Shown: positions 8,194-17,097, numbered from the stretch's first letter. The stretch is 64,000 nucleotides of DNA from Bacillota bacterium (GCA_023402845.1 JAEYFP010000045.1:124001-188000), one strand, 5' to 3'. A program made the numbers and translations. The notes: generated by a model not told the origin, from the sequence alone.

Positions 8194-8946
8194 ATGAAGG
8201 GACGAATACATTCAATCGAAAGCTTTGGTACCGTAGATGGTCCGGGCGTACGCTTTGTCGTATTTTTTCAGGGCTGCCCAATGCGCTGCCTGTACTGCCA
8301 TAACCCGGATACGTGGGAAATGGAGGCCGGTACGGAAATGGAAGTATCCGAAATCCTTGATCAATACGAAAGAAACAAAGGATTTTATAAAGGCGGCGGC
8401 ATCACTGCGACCGGCGGCGAACCGCTTGTGCAGATCGATTTTTTAATCGAACTGTTCACGGAAGCAAAGCAGCGCGACATCCATACGTGTCTCGATACTT
8501 CCGGCATCACCTATCACAAGAATCAACCGGCACTTATTGAAAAAATGGACCGCCTGATGGCGGTAACGGATCTGATTATGCTCGATATCAAGCATATCGA
8601 CCCGGAGCTTCACAAAAAAGTGGCTTCTCAACCCAATGACGGCATTCTCGCTTTTGCCGAATATACCGCACAAAAAGGGGTAGCCCTCTGGATTCGTCAC
8701 GTTATCGTACCGGGTCTTACCGATGAGGATGAATACCTGTTTAAGCTCGGTTATTTTATCGGAGGTCTTTCTAATTTAAAAGCTTTGGATGTGCTCCCTT
8801 ACCATACGCTCGGCAAGCCGAAGTATGAAAAGCTCTGCATTCCCTATCCGCTCGGCGATACGCCTGCAATGGATAAGAAAGAAGTCGTAAAGAAAAAAGA
8901 GGTAATACTCGACGGCATCCGAAAGAAACGGGCCGAAATTCAATAA
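8194..8946 (+). CDS. pflA: pyruvate formate-lyase activating enzyme (radical SAM)
   Basis: 250 residues from ATG 8194, chosen because GAAAGGA lies 10 bases upstream; an in-frame ATG at 8170 has no such signal. The radical SAM cluster motif is GCPMRCLYCHNP with C28, C32 and C35, after the typical start IHSIESFGTVDGPGVR. The GGE SAM-binding motif follows in ITATGGEPLVQ. It reductively cleaves S-adenosylmethionine and removes H from the radical Gly, here on the separate 81-residue peptide. The low-potential electron donor could be the ferredoxin encoded just downstream. It belongs to the pfl cluster, behind a leaky hairpin. Confidence 0.94.
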   Translation: MKGRIHSIESFGTVDGPGVRFVVFFQGCPMRCLYCHNPDTWEMEAGTEMEVSEILDQYERNKGFYKGGGITATGGEPLVQIDFLIELFTEAKQRDIHTCLDTSGITYHKNQPALIEKMDRLMAVTDLIMLDIKHIDPELHKKVASQPNDGILAFAEYTAQKGVALWIRHVIVPGLTDEDEYLFKLGYFIGGLSNLKALDVLPYHTLGKPKYEKLCIPYPLGDTPAMDKKEVVKKKEVILDGIRKKRAEIQ

Positions 8947-9051
8947 TTTTCAGCTTGTATATTCAGCTATTTTATATTAAAATAATAGAGAGTCTTGATA
9001 TATTTTTATCAAGCAGATTGCGAAAGATTTTATAATAAGGAGGATATAGTT

Positions 9052-9222
9052 ATGGCATATGTAATTAACGACTCATGTATCAGTTGCGGAACATGCGAAG
9101 GACAGTGTCCCGTAGGCGCTATTTCTGCCGGCGACAGCAAGTTCAATATTGATCCCGGTACTTGTGTTGACTGTGGTGCCTGTGCAGGTGCTTGTCCTGT
9201 AGGCGCTATCGATCCGGAATAA
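9052..9222 (+). CDS. 2[4Fe-4S] clostridial-type ferredoxin
   Basis: 56 residues from ATG 9052 after AAGGAGGATATAGTT. Two CxxCxxCxxxCP motifs are visible: C9, C12, C15, C19 and C38, C41, C44, C48, each ending in CPVGAI. This is the classic low-potential clostridial ferredoxin carrying two [4Fe-4S] clusters. It transfers electrons in the cytoplasm between oxidoreductases and hydrogenase or radical SAM enzymes. Its place right after pflA makes it a candidate electron donor for PflA. A strong hairpin terminator follows 18 bases after the stop. Confidence 0.94.
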   Translation: MAYVINDSCISCGTCEGQCPVGAISAGDSKFNIDPGTCVDCGACAGACPVGAIDPE

Positions 9223-9240
9223 TCAAATAATACGGCTATG

Positions 9241-9290
9241 ATGAGAAGAGGATACCTTAAAAGTCATCTTTTAAGGTATCCTCTTCTCAT
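9241..9290. terminator. perfect 22-base-pair hairpin, bidirectional terminator
   Basis: Left arm 9241-9262 (ATGAGAAGAGGATACC then TTAAAA) is perfectly complementary to 9269-9290, with loop GTCATC. It lies between convergent ferredoxin and MerR genes and is followed by ATTTATTT on the plus strand. Confidence 0.9.
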
Positions 9291-9296
9291 ATTTAT

Positions 9297-9956
9297 TTAA
9301 GCCTCTTGTCCTCTTGGCTGCTGTTTGGAATGAGATTTTAAATGCAGGCCCAGCTTTCCCCTCTGCTTTTTACGGAGCAGCTCGTCAAAGCGCTTAAATC
9401 GCTCCTCCTCGCGTTCCTCCTGCTCACGGAACAGATAGTCCACCTGCTTGATCACGTGGTCCCCCACCTCCTCCTTGACACTGCTCAGCAGAATCTGATT
9501 ATTTTCCTGCAATGCCTGAAGAAACAACTCCTTAAAAAGCTGCCTGGCCTGATGCTGCCTGGCTGCTTTCTCATCCTCCTGCTCCTGAGAAGGCTGCGGC
9601 TGTGCATGCTGCTGTTCTATTTCCATTCCCTGACCCAAGTTCGTTCCCTGCTCCTGTGGCTGTCCCGCTGCATTTGTATCACCGCCGGACGGCTCCTTGA
9701 TCACGGATGCGGCCAATTCCTCGGCATTTTCCATATGATTATCAAATGCCATGCGAATCGCCTTTAGTTGAAAGCCCTTCTCTTTCATCTCCCTCACGCG
9801 AATCAAATGCCGGATGTTTTCCTCTGTATAATAGCGGTGTCCCATTTCATTGCGCATGATTGGCAATTCCAGCTCTTCCTCCCAATAACGCAGTACATGT
9901 GCCTCCACTCCAACCCTCTTAGATGCGTCTGATATCATATACCTAACTTCTCCCAT
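9297..9956 (-). CDS. MerR-family transcriptional regulator
   Basis: 219 residues from the ATG at 9956, preceded by AAGGGG at 10 bases; a longer frame to 9992 exists but lacks a ribosome binding site. Residues ~5-75 are a MerR winged helix-turn-helix (YMISDASKRVGVEAHVLRYW, then GHRYYTEENIRHLIRVREMK). The middle is a Gln/Glu-rich low-complexity linker. The C-terminal part (~130-219) is a charged, likely coiled-coil region. No effector-binding domain or metal-binding Cys is visible, so the signal is unknown. It is the last gene downstream of dnaB, separated by a terminator and a structured repeat. Confidence 0.85.
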   Translation of the reverse strand: MGEVRYMISDASKRVGVEAHVLRYWEEELELPIMRNEMGHRYYTEENIRHLIRVREMKEKGFQLKAIRMAFDNHMENAEELAASVIKEPSGGDTNAAGQPQEQGTNLGQGMEIEQQHAQPQPSQEQEDEKAARQHQARQLFKELFLQALQENNQILLSSVKEEVGDHVIKQVDYLFREQEEREEERFKRFDELLRKKQRGKLGLHLKSHSKQQPRGQEA

Positions 9957-10016
9957 GACTTTTGTTCCCCTTATTTTTAAGTTTTTTGCCAACCCAAAAC
10001 TTTACTACGACAGTGT

Positions 10017-10104
10017 AGCACAGCTTTTGTTCCGCGCGCATAGCTGCGCATAAAATTTTATTATATAAGAAATTCGAAGGAATTTCTTATATAATAAAAA
10101 AGAA
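10017..10104 (-). repeat. dispersed structured repeat, copy 3 (inverted and truncated)
   Basis: On the minus strand this holds a perfect 20-base inverted repeat (10056-10075 with 10080-10099, 4-base loop) followed by TATGCGCAGCTATGCGCGCG and GAACAAAAGCTGTGCT. The same order, with nearly the same bases, occurs in the two tandem copies at 53361-53602. The second hairpin of those copies is not clearly preserved here. It starts in the T-tract of the dnaB terminator and ends upstream of the MerR gene. Confidence 0.85.
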
Positions 10105-10134
10105 CCGATGAATTTTATGATTCCCATCCGTTCT
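10101..10134 (-). terminator. terminator of dnaB
   Basis: On the minus strand AGAACGGATG (10134-10125) pairs with CATCGGTTCT (10110-10101), one mismatch, followed by TTTTTTATT. The T-tract runs straight into the structured repeat. Confidence 0.7.
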
Positions 10135-10156
10135 CTTTCGTAAAATCATGCGGGTG

Positions 10157-11488
10157 TTAATCCCGCGCTTTATTTGCAAATTTAGTATAATCCGGCATCC
10201 ATACAAGTTCTATGGTACCGATCGGTCCGTTTCTCTGCTTTGCGATAATAACCTCCGCAATATTTTTCTTGTCTGTTTCCTTATTATAATAATCATCTCT
10301 GTATAAAAACATAACAACATCGGCATCCTGCTCGATTGCACCGGATTCACGCAGGTCAGACAGCATCGGGCGGTGATCGTCTCTTTTTTCTACCGCTCGT
10401 GAAAGCTGCGACAATGCAACGACCGGCACACGCAGTTCTCGCGCCAATGATTTCAGTGATCGGGAAATATCTGATATCTCCTGCTGTCTCGAATCCGTAT
10501 GCCCGCTTCCCGACATCAGCTGCAAATAGTCGATGATAATAATCTGTAAATCATGCTCGAGCTTATACTTTCGGCATTTGGAACGCAGCTCTGATATTGA
10601 AATACCGGGCGTATCGTCAATAATAAGTTTTGATCTGCCAATCACACCGGCTCCTTCTATGATTCCGTCCCAATCGTTATCCGCCATATTACCGGTACGA
10701 ATCGCTTGGGAATCCACACGGGACTCCAGTGAAAGCAGACGATTAACCAGCTGCTCCTTTGACATTTCCAGACTGAAGATCGCCGCACACAGATCCAGTT
10801 TAAAACAGATATGCTGCGCCACGTTCAAAACAAAGGCTGTCTTGCCCATAGAGGGTCTGGCTGCGATCAGCACAAGATCAGATGGCTGCAAACCGGCGGT
10901 TTTGAAATCCAGATCACTGAAACCAGTCGCAATTCCTGTGACATTTCCTTTTTGCTGGGAAGCGATGTTAATCCGCTCCAGAGCATTCATAACAACTTCG
11001 CTGATCGGTGTAAAATCTTCCGAATTACGCCGTTGTATGACGTCAAAAATTCTCTTTTCCGTATCCTCCAATATGTACTCTGTCGATTCCCTTCCGGCAT
11101 AGCACTCATTTGCAATTTCTTCATTGATTCTGATCAGGCGTCTAAGAACCGCCTTTTCGCTCACAATATTGGCATAATATTTCACATTTGCCGAGGTTGG
11201 CACGATGGTAATCAGTTCCTTGATAAACTCCATGCTGCTGATTTCCGCAGGCACGTCCTTTTCCTTTAGATGATTTTGGAGTGTGACCAGGTCTACCGGC
11301 TTCCCTTCATTATAAAGCTCCACCATTGCCTCGAATAAAATTCCATACTGCTTTCCATAAAAATCTTCCTTATGCAGAATTTCCGAAGCGATCACAATTG
11401 CTTCCTTATCCATAAGCATGGAACCAATGACCGACTGCTCCGCCTCAGTACTATGCGGCAATATTCTCTTTATCAGTGCCTCTTCCAT
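10157..11488 (-). CDS. dnaB: replicative DNA helicase DnaB
   Basis: 443 residues, ATG preceded by CAAGGAGGCTGGCTTC. The N-terminal domain (LPHSTEAEQSVIGSMLMDKE) contacts primase. The C-terminal RecA-like ATPase has Walker A in ARPSMGKTAFVLN, Walker B in IIIIDYLQLM, and the H4 region LSQLSRAVEKR. It forms a hexamer that unwinds DNA at the replication fork. Length and motifs are normal for the family. It follows gdpP and rplI in the order typical of Firmicutes, with 30 bases after rplI, so the three are probably one transcript ending at 10101. Confidence 0.97.
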   Translation of the reverse strand: MEEALIKRILPHSTEAEQSVIGSMLMDKEAIVIASEILHKEDFYGKQYGILFEAMVELYNEGKPVDLVTLQNHLKEKDVPAEISSMEFIKELITIVPTSANVKYYANIVSEKAVLRRLIRINEEIANECYAGRESTEYILEDTEKRIFDVIQRRNSEDFTPISEVVMNALERINIASQQKGNVTGIATGFSDLDFKTAGLQPSDLVLIAARPSMGKTAFVLNVAQHICFKLDLCAAIFSLEMSKEQLVNRLLSLESRVDSQAIRTGNMADNDWDGIIEGAGVIGRSKLIIDDTPGISISELRSKCRKYKLEHDLQIIIIDYLQLMSGSGHTDSRQQEISDISRSLKSLARELRVPVVALSQLSRAVEKRDDHRPMLSDLRESGAIEQDADVVMFLYRDDYYNKETDKKNIAEVIIAKQRNGPIGTIELVWMPDYTKFANKARD

Positions 11489-11518
11489 GAAGCCAGCCTC
11501 CTTGGTTTCGTATCTTTC

Positions 11519-11965
11519 TTACGCTTCCTCTACCTTAACCTTCAGGTTTGCACTGACCTGCGGATGCAGCTTCACCGAAACCTCATAGGCCCCAATACTC
11601 TTAAGCTGCTCGGGAAGCTGAATTTTCTTTTTATCAATGTCCAGATCATGCTGGTTCTTTGCCTCCGCCGCAATTTCCTTAGAGGATACGGAACCAAACG
11701 TCTTTCCTCCCTCTCCTGCCTTCAGCTTTACAATGACCTGCTTTGTCTCAATTACCCTTGCAAATTCCTTTGCTTCCTCTAAAATCCTCGCCGCAATCTT
11801 TTCATCATTTGCCTTCTGCAGTTTTAATTCATTCATATTTTTTGCATTTGCTTCGAGTCCAAGCTTTTTCGGAAAAATAAAATTCTTTGCATAGCCATCG
11901 CTCACCTCTGCGACATCACCTTTTTTTCCTAATGTCTTGACATCCTGCAGTAAAATAACCTTCAT
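11519..11965 (-). CDS. rplI: 50S ribosomal protein bL9
   Basis: 148 residues, normal length. The N-terminal rRNA-binding domain (MKVILLQDVKTLGKKGDVAE, then GYAKNFIFPKKLG) is followed by the long central helix and a C-terminal domain (VSVKLHPQVSANLKV). bL9 binds 23S rRNA near the L1 stalk and limits frameshifting. Its ATG overlaps the gdpP stop by one base (TAATG), so the two are translationally coupled. Confidence 0.97.
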   Translation of the reverse strand: MKVILLQDVKTLGKKGDVAEVSDGYAKNFIFPKKLGLEANAKNMNELKLQKANDEKIAARILEEAKEFARVIETKQVIVKLKAGEGGKTFGSVSSKEIAAEAKNQHDLDIDKKKIQLPEQLKSIGAYEVSVKLHPQVSANLKVKVEEA

Positions 11966-14010
11966 TATAGTTCTCCTTCTTTCTGCATCATTTCTAAAGT
12001 ATTTAAAAGAAGCTGCTTGGCTTCCTCTACAGTTACATTCGGTATCTGCGCGCCGGCAATGTTCATATGTCCGCCGCCCCCTAGCTTCTCCATAATAATC
12101 TGCACATTGATCTCATCGATCGAACGGGCGCTGATATAAACCTTGCCCTGATAATCTGTCAGGACAAAGGACGCCTTAATGCCGCTGATATTAAGCAGCT
12201 CATTGGCCGCCTGAGCGCCGATAATCGTCGGACTTTCCACACTGTCACTCGGAGAAACAGAGACCGCGTATGCGCTCTGATAAACTTCCGCATGACGGAC
12301 CGCTTCGGCCCTTGCTTTATAGTCTACCATATCATCCCTGAATAATTTGCGGACTCTTGTCACATCAGCACCGTTTCTTCTTAAATATGCCGCAGCCTCA
12401 AATGTGCGAACGCCAGTCTTCGTCATAAAATTATTGGTATCGATCATAATTCCCGAATAAATACAATCTGCTTCGACAGCGCGTATTTTAACATCATCAC
12501 TGATATATTGCAGAATTTCCGCAACCATTTCGGAAGCAGAGGAAGCATACGGCTCAATATATGATAAAGTCGCATTTTCAATTTTCTCCGAGCTTTGTCT
12601 GTGGTGATCAAGTACAACAATTGAACTGCATTTTTCCAACAGCTCCTGACATTCCGTAAAACTCGGCTTATTGACATCCACAACAATCAAAGCCGTCGTC
12701 ATATCCGCCGCCTCTACAGCCTCCGTATTGTTCAGGAACAAATCCTCCTCATACTCGCCTGCGCCAAGCAGTCCATCCATAAGCGGGCGGATCGAGGTTG
12801 TAATTTCATTGACGACGATATGTGTCTTTTTTCCAAATGTCCTGGCAGCCCTGTAAATGCCAACTGCTGCACCAAATGCATCAACGTCCAGGATTTTATG
12901 GCCCATCACGATAATCTTATCACTGCCTTCAATAATTTCCTTTAAAGCGTGTGCCTTGACCCTCGCCTTGACGCGCGTATTCTTTTCAGTCTTTTGGCTC
13001 TTGCCTCCGTAGTAGGTGATGTCCTCCGGCCGCTTGATGATTGCCTGATCGCCGCCTCTGCCAAGCGCTAAATCAATGGCTGTGCGCGCATATTCATAAT
13101 TCTGCTGATAGAAGCCTGTCTCAACACCAAAACCGATACTCAGCGTAACTGCCATCTCATTACCGATATTAACCGTCTTTACATCCTCAAGCAGATCAAA
13201 ACGTTTTTCAGCCAATATTTTCAAATACTTATTTTGTATAATGACAAGATACTTATCCTTTTCCAGTTTCTTGACAAGCGCATCCATCACCGAAAAATAT
13301 TTGTTGATCTTTCTGTCAATCAAGGCAACGAGCAGAGAGCGTCTGACCTCCTCGACGCTTTCCAGCGCCTCATCATAATTATCAATATAAATCAGACCCG
13401 CAGCAAGCTTTTGTTCCTCGCTTTCCAACTGCAGGCGATTAATTTCCGTTTCATCGAACATGAAGAACGCGATCAGATAACTGTCATAATCCACAGTTTC
13501 TACAATTGCCGATGCCGCCAACATCGCTTCCATCGAAACCTTTTTCATGCTGACCCGGTAATCCCGTTCTTCATGATTGATCATCAGCTCTGTTTCGGCT
13601 TCAATTCCGGGAAGAATCCCCTTATGCATCTGCGGCAGCAAGGACATGATCGATTTGCGGTAGCCCTTTTTCACATGCAGCAGTTGTTCAAACGCCTCGT
13701 TGGTCCAGATAACCTTGCCTGACTCATCAAGCAGTGCATACGGCAGCTCCAGATCCCGCAGCAGCTGCTTTTGAATCTGTCCGTACTGCGTCGCAAAACT
13801 GACAAGTTCGTTTACAACAAGCGTCCGATTCCTGAAATACAAAATAAGCGCAATCGAAATATAAATGACCGTAAAGATACTCATCACAATGCCGGCATAA
13901 AGATCAACGAAATACATAAAAGCATTGAAAATAACAATTAGAACCGTAAACCGCAAAGGCCACTGAATATACGAGCGAATCTGACCCTTAAATTTAATTT
14001 TTGCGCTCAT
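11965..14010 (-). CDS. gdpP: cyclic-di-AMP phosphodiesterase GdpP (DHH/DHHA1)
   Basis: 681 residues from ATG 14010, chosen because AAAGGAGTTATC directly precedes it; a frame start at 14046 has no such signal. Two membrane segments lie near the N-terminus (~12-60). A PAS-like region, a degenerate GGDEF domain, then DHH and DHHA1 phosphodiesterase domains follow. Active-site motifs are visible as ILDVDAFGAAVG and VVLDHHRQSS, and the DHHA1 part has GGGGHMNIAGAQ. GdpP hydrolyses c-di-AMP to pApA and so affects cell wall and potassium balance. It heads the gdpP-rplI-dnaB unit. Confidence 0.95.
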   Translation of the reverse strand: MSAKIKFKGQIRSYIQWPLRFTVLIVIFNAFMYFVDLYAGIVMSIFTVIYISIALILYFRNRTLVVNELVSFATQYGQIQKQLLRDLELPYALLDESGKVIWTNEAFEQLLHVKKGYRKSIMSLLPQMHKGILPGIEAETELMINHEERDYRVSMKKVSMEAMLAASAIVETVDYDSYLIAFFMFDETEINRLQLESEEQKLAAGLIYIDNYDEALESVEEVRRSLLVALIDRKINKYFSVMDALVKKLEKDKYLVIIQNKYLKILAEKRFDLLEDVKTVNIGNEMAVTLSIGFGVETGFYQQNYEYARTAIDLALGRGGDQAIIKRPEDITYYGGKSQKTEKNTRVKARVKAHALKEIIEGSDKIIVMGHKILDVDAFGAAVGIYRAARTFGKKTHIVVNEITTSIRPLMDGLLGAGEYEEDLFLNNTEAVEAADMTTALIVVDVNKPSFTECQELLEKCSSIVVLDHHRQSSEKIENATLSYIEPYASSASEMVAEILQYISDDVKIRAVEADCIYSGIMIDTNNFMTKTGVRTFEAAAYLRRNGADVTRVRKLFRDDMVDYKARAEAVRHAEVYQSAYAVSVSPSDSVESPTIIGAQAANELLNISGIKASFVLTDYQGKVYISARSIDEINVQIIMEKLGGGGHMNIAGAQIPNVTVEEAKQLLLNTLEMMQKEGEL

Positions 14011-14187
14011 GATAACTCCTTTGGTGTCCCGCAAACCAATCTGCATTTGTTCTGTCTGCGTTATAAAACATTTATCATATGATTATATCATTTTTTCCGG
14101 AAGTTCTCAACCACCATACCTTGAAGTTTCTTCTCTTTCTCACCACTCTATTTTGATTTTCATTTACAGCAGCCCTAATCCTATCAC

Positions 14188-14256
14188 ATAATAAAATTGA
14201 CGAATCAACAACCGGATCGCTGTTCTGCCCGGCGGTTGATTCGTCAATTTTATTAT
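14188..14256. terminator. long inverted repeat between gdpP and the acyl-CoA synthetase gene
   Basis: A 22-base arm at 14188-14209 is perfectly complementary to 14235-14256, with loop 14210-14234. The acyl-CoA synthetase gene, read leftward, ends just before it, and gdpP begins beyond it. It ends in A/T tracts on both sides and should terminate the acyl-CoA synthetase transcript. Confidence 0.8.
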
Positions 14257-14282
14257 TTTCCCCCAGAGGACTTTCGTATCCA

Positions 14283-15917
14283 TCACCCGATATTCTGCGC
14301 TTCGATCAAGCCCTTGCCGCCATACAGCTCACGCAGCTTCGGCTTTTCAATTTTTCCGGTCGGGTTTCGCGGAATCTCAGCAAAAATGATCTTGTGCGGG
14401 CGTTTGTAACGCGGAAGCTGATGACAAAATTCGTTCAAATCCTCCTCCGTTAAAATATAGCTCTGCTTCAATTCCACAATTGCTGCGCTGACTTCTCCAA
14501 GCCTCTTGTCCGGCAGCCCGATGACAGCTACGTCATGCACCGCTTCATTGGTCCTGATAAAGTCTTCGATCTGCACCGGATAAATATTTTCGCCGCCGCT
14601 GATGATGACATCCTTTTTTCTGTCCACGAGCAGTATGAACCCATCCTCATCCTCACGCGCCATATCTCCCGTATAAAGCCATCCCTCTTCTAATACTTCC
14701 TCCGTTGCTTTTCTGTCATGATAGTAGCCGACCATAACCCCCGGGCCCTTCACCGCCAGCTCTCCTACATCGCCCGCCTTCACCTGCAGGCGCTTTTCGT
14801 CTACGATCTTCGTCTCCCAGCCATAGCCCGCCTTTCCGATCGTACCAACCTTATGGATATTTTCTACACCAAGATGCACACAGCCGGGTCCGATTGACTC
14901 AGAAAGCCCATAATTTGTGTCATACTCATGGTGCGGGAAATAGTTCTTCCATCTCTTGATCAAACTCTGCGGAACAGGCTGGGCACCGATATGCATGAGC
15001 CTCCACTTAGACAGCTCATAATCGGAAAGCTTCACCTTGCCGCTTTCAATCGCCTCTAAAATATCCTGCGCCCACGGAACAAGCAGCCATACGATTGTGC
15101 AATGCTCCTTCGATACCGCATCCAGAATAAATTCCGGCTTTGTACCCATTAACAGTACGGCTTTGCTGCCAGAAAGCAGGCTGCCGAACCAATGCATTTT
15201 CGCGCCGGTATGGTACAGCGGAGGAATGCATAAAAAGACATCGTCTCTCGACTGACCGTGATGATTCTGCTCCACACTGCACGAATGCATCAGCGCACGG
15301 TGCTTATGTAAAATTGCTTTTGGGAAACCGGTTGTCCCCGAAGAAAAATAAATAGCGGCATCATCCTCATCCGTAATCATAATGTCCGGCTTCCGGCTCG
15401 AGCAATTTGTCGCAAGGGAATTATAGTCATCCGCAAAGGAAGGACAATTTTCTCCTGCATAAATCAACAGGCGGCCCTTGCTGAGTACATCCGCGATTTC
15501 TTCAATACGGCCGATAAAAGCCGGCCCAAAAATAAGAACATCAATCTGCGACAGCTTTGCGCAATACAAAATTTCCTCAGAAGAATAACGAAAATTAAAG
15601 GGAACAGCCAATGCGCCTGTTTTCAATACACCAAAATAAATCGGCAGCCATTCCAGACAGTTCATCATCAAAATTCCAACCTTATCCCCTTTTTTAATTC
15701 CTCTGGAGATTAAAAGATTAGCAAAGCGGTTCGCCTTCTCGTCAAAAACGCTCCATGTAATTTCTCTGCGAAAATGCATCTGCGGTGCCGGCTCGATCAG
15801 TTCATATTCCTTCCAGGTCACTCTACGGTTCTCTTTAATTTCCGGATTAATCTCCACAAGGCAGATATCATCCCCGTATTCACGGCTGTTTCTCTCCAGT
15901 AAATCTGTAATCGGCAT
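14283..15917 (-). CDS. class I adenylate-forming acyl-CoA synthetase
   Basis: 544 residues. The AMP-binding P-loop appears as AIYFSSGTTGFPKAILHKH; later motifs are YGLSES (A5), GWLYTGDMAREDEDGFILLVD (A7) and the C-terminal Lys motif NPTGKIEKPKLRE. The enzyme activates a carboxylic acid with ATP to an acyl-adenylate, then forms the CoA thioester. The acid is not predictable; medium or long-chain fatty acids and bile acids are used by relatives. It is a single gene with its own strong promoter and a palindromic operator, ending at a hairpin. Located in the cytoplasm, it is next to but probably not co-transcribed with the dehydrogenase gene upstream. Confidence 0.9.
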   Translation of the reverse strand: MPITDLLERNSREYGDDICLVEINPEIKENRRVTWKEYELIEPAPQMHFRREITWSVFDEKANRFANLLISRGIKKGDKVGILMMNCLEWLPIYFGVLKTGALAVPFNFRYSSEEILYCAKLSQIDVLIFGPAFIGRIEEIADVLSKGRLLIYAGENCPSFADDYNSLATNCSSRKPDIMITDEDDAAIYFSSGTTGFPKAILHKHRALMHSCSVEQNHHGQSRDDVFLCIPPLYHTGAKMHWFGSLLSGSKAVLLMGTKPEFILDAVSKEHCTIVWLLVPWAQDILEAIESGKVKLSDYELSKWRLMHIGAQPVPQSLIKRWKNYFPHHEYDTNYGLSESIGPGCVHLGVENIHKVGTIGKAGYGWETKIVDEKRLQVKAGDVGELAVKGPGVMVGYYHDRKATEEVLEEGWLYTGDMAREDEDGFILLVDRKKDVIISGGENIYPVQIEDFIRTNEAVHDVAVIGLPDKRLGEVSAAIVELKQSYILTEEDLNEFCHQLPRYKRPHKIIFAEIPRNPTGKIEKPKLRELYGGKGLIEAQNIG

Positions 15918-15954
15918 CTCTTTCCCCTATCTGACAATCTGTTATACTTTCATA

Positions 15955-15970
15955 CTGAAACGCGTTTCAG
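15955..15970. promoter_or_regulatory. perfect 16-base palindromic operator upstream of the acyl-CoA synthetase
   Basis: CTGAAACGCGTTTCAG reads the same on both strands. It lies ~14-29 bases after the predicted transcription start, a roadblock position for a repressor such as a LacI- or TetR-type protein. The regulator is not identified. Confidence 0.65.
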
Positions 15971-15989
15971 CGTTTAATCATTAAAGCTA

Positions 15990-16018
15990 ACTATAACGTT
16001 TTCTCCTGCGATTGTCAA
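15990..16018 (-). promoter_or_regulatory. sigma-A promoter of the acyl-CoA synthetase gene
   Basis: Minus strand: -35 TTGACA (16018-16013), 17-base spacer, -10 TATAGT (15995-15990). Near-consensus, start expected about 15983. Confidence 0.8.
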
Positions 16019-16034
16019 TATACTCGCCGATTTT

Positions 16035-17060
16035 CTATTCCTGCACCTTGATAATTACTTTCATCGTTGTTTCTCTGTTTTCATCTATATATTCGTATGC
16101 TTTTTGATATTCTACAAATGGGAATACTTTTGAAATCAGCGGTTCAAGCTTAACCTTCTTCTCACTGACCAGCCTGATTGCAGCTACATAATCCTCATGC
16201 CGATACATCATTGTACTCTTAATATCCAGCTCATGGTCGTTTACCAGGGCCAGATCTATCTTGGCCATACCGGCAAAAACTGCTACCAGAACGATCACGC
16301 TCCCCTTTCTGGCATATTTAATCGCCTGACCCATTGTAATATTGTTTCCTGCACAGTCGTAAATGATATCCGCTTTATCCGGTCCGAATTCTTGAATCAG
16401 TACTTCTCCGAAATCTTTTTTTCCCGTGTTGACACATGCGTCAATGCCGCATTCCGCCGACTTTTCAAGCCGCAGATCACTGATATCGGTTATCAGAACC
16501 TTTGCCGCTCCCATTCCTTTTGCAACCTGCGCAACAAGGTTTCCGATCGGTCCTGCGCCGATTACCGCAATATTCATTCCGGCAACATCGCCCACTTGTT
16601 TGATTCCATGTACCGCAACAGCCAAGGGCTCGATCATTGCACCCTCTTCATAAGTCATTTCGTCCGGTATCGGGGTGACCTTCGATGCATCGACCGCAAA
16701 ATATTCCGACGCTGCACCGGTAGTCTGAAATCCCATCACCTTCAGTTCTTCACACAGGTTATATTTCCCATTCCGGCAAGGGTGACACTTCCCGCAGTAT
16801 ACCTGCGGCTCAATTGTCACTTTTTGACCGACTTTCAATGCAGTTACATCCGCTCCCACGCTTATGATCTCACCGGATACCTCGTGTCCCTGTGTGATCG
16901 GATAGGACGTAAACGGATGTTCCCCGTGATATACATGGATATCTGAACCGCAGATACCAATATCCATCATCTTTACCAATACCTGTCCTGTTCCTGCTAC
17001 CGGTTTGGGAACCTCCCTGAATTTAACCTTTTTAGGACTCATCATAATTTGTTGTAACAT
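16035..17060 (-). CDS. zinc-dependent medium-chain alcohol/polyol dehydrogenase
   Basis: 341 residues from ATG 17060 after GGGAGGG at 10 bases; a GTG at 17069 is too close to that site. The zinc-type MDR signature is visible as GHEVSGEIISVGADV. Structural zinc Cys residues are in VYCGKCHPCRNGKYNLCEE, and the Rossmann motif is VIGAGPIGNLVAQV. Catalytic zinc ligands are Cys in DIGICGSDIH and His in the GHE motif. Relatives oxidise sorbitol, threonine or other polyols with NAD(P). The substrate is unknown. Just upstream is a ROK-family repressor gene in the same direction, and its own promoter with a palindromic operator lies between them. Confidence 0.9.
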   Translation of the reverse strand: MLQQIMMSPKKVKFREVPKPVAGTGQVLVKMMDIGICGSDIHVYHGEHPFTSYPITQGHEVSGEIISVGADVTALKVGQKVTIEPQVYCGKCHPCRNGKYNLCEELKVMGFQTTGAASEYFAVDASKVTPIPDEMTYEEGAMIEPLAVAVHGIKQVGDVAGMNIAVIGAGPIGNLVAQVAKGMGAAKVLITDISDLRLEKSAECGIDACVNTGKKDFGEVLIQEFGPDKADIIYDCAGNNITMGQAIKYARKGSVIVLVAVFAGMAKIDLALVNDHELDIKSTMMYRHEDYVAAIRLVSEKKVKLEPLISKVFPFVEYQKAYEYIDENRETTMKVIIKVQE

Positions 17061-17082
17061 ACTTTGCACACCCTCCCTTTTT

Positions 17083-17097
17083 CACTTTATTAAAGTG
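17083..17097. promoter_or_regulatory. palindromic operator of the dehydrogenase gene
   Basis: CACTTTATTAAAGTG is a perfect inverted repeat about 12-26 bases after the predicted start. A second half-symmetric site, AGTGATTCCACT, lies at 17106-17117 over the -10 box. The adjacent ROK repressor is the natural candidate to bind here. Confidence 0.6.

Noticed and set aside
9342..9767. 141-codon plus-strand ORF opposite the MerR gene
   Set aside because: Leu-rich shadow of the Gln/Glu-rich region of the regulator.
10533..11269. Plus-strand ORFs opposite dnaB
   Set aside because: Shadows of a well-supported essential gene.
15955..15970. CcpA cre site
   Set aside because: The centre CGCG does not fit the cre consensus, which needs a central CG with the TGNNANCGNTNNCA spacing; called only as an unidentified operator.
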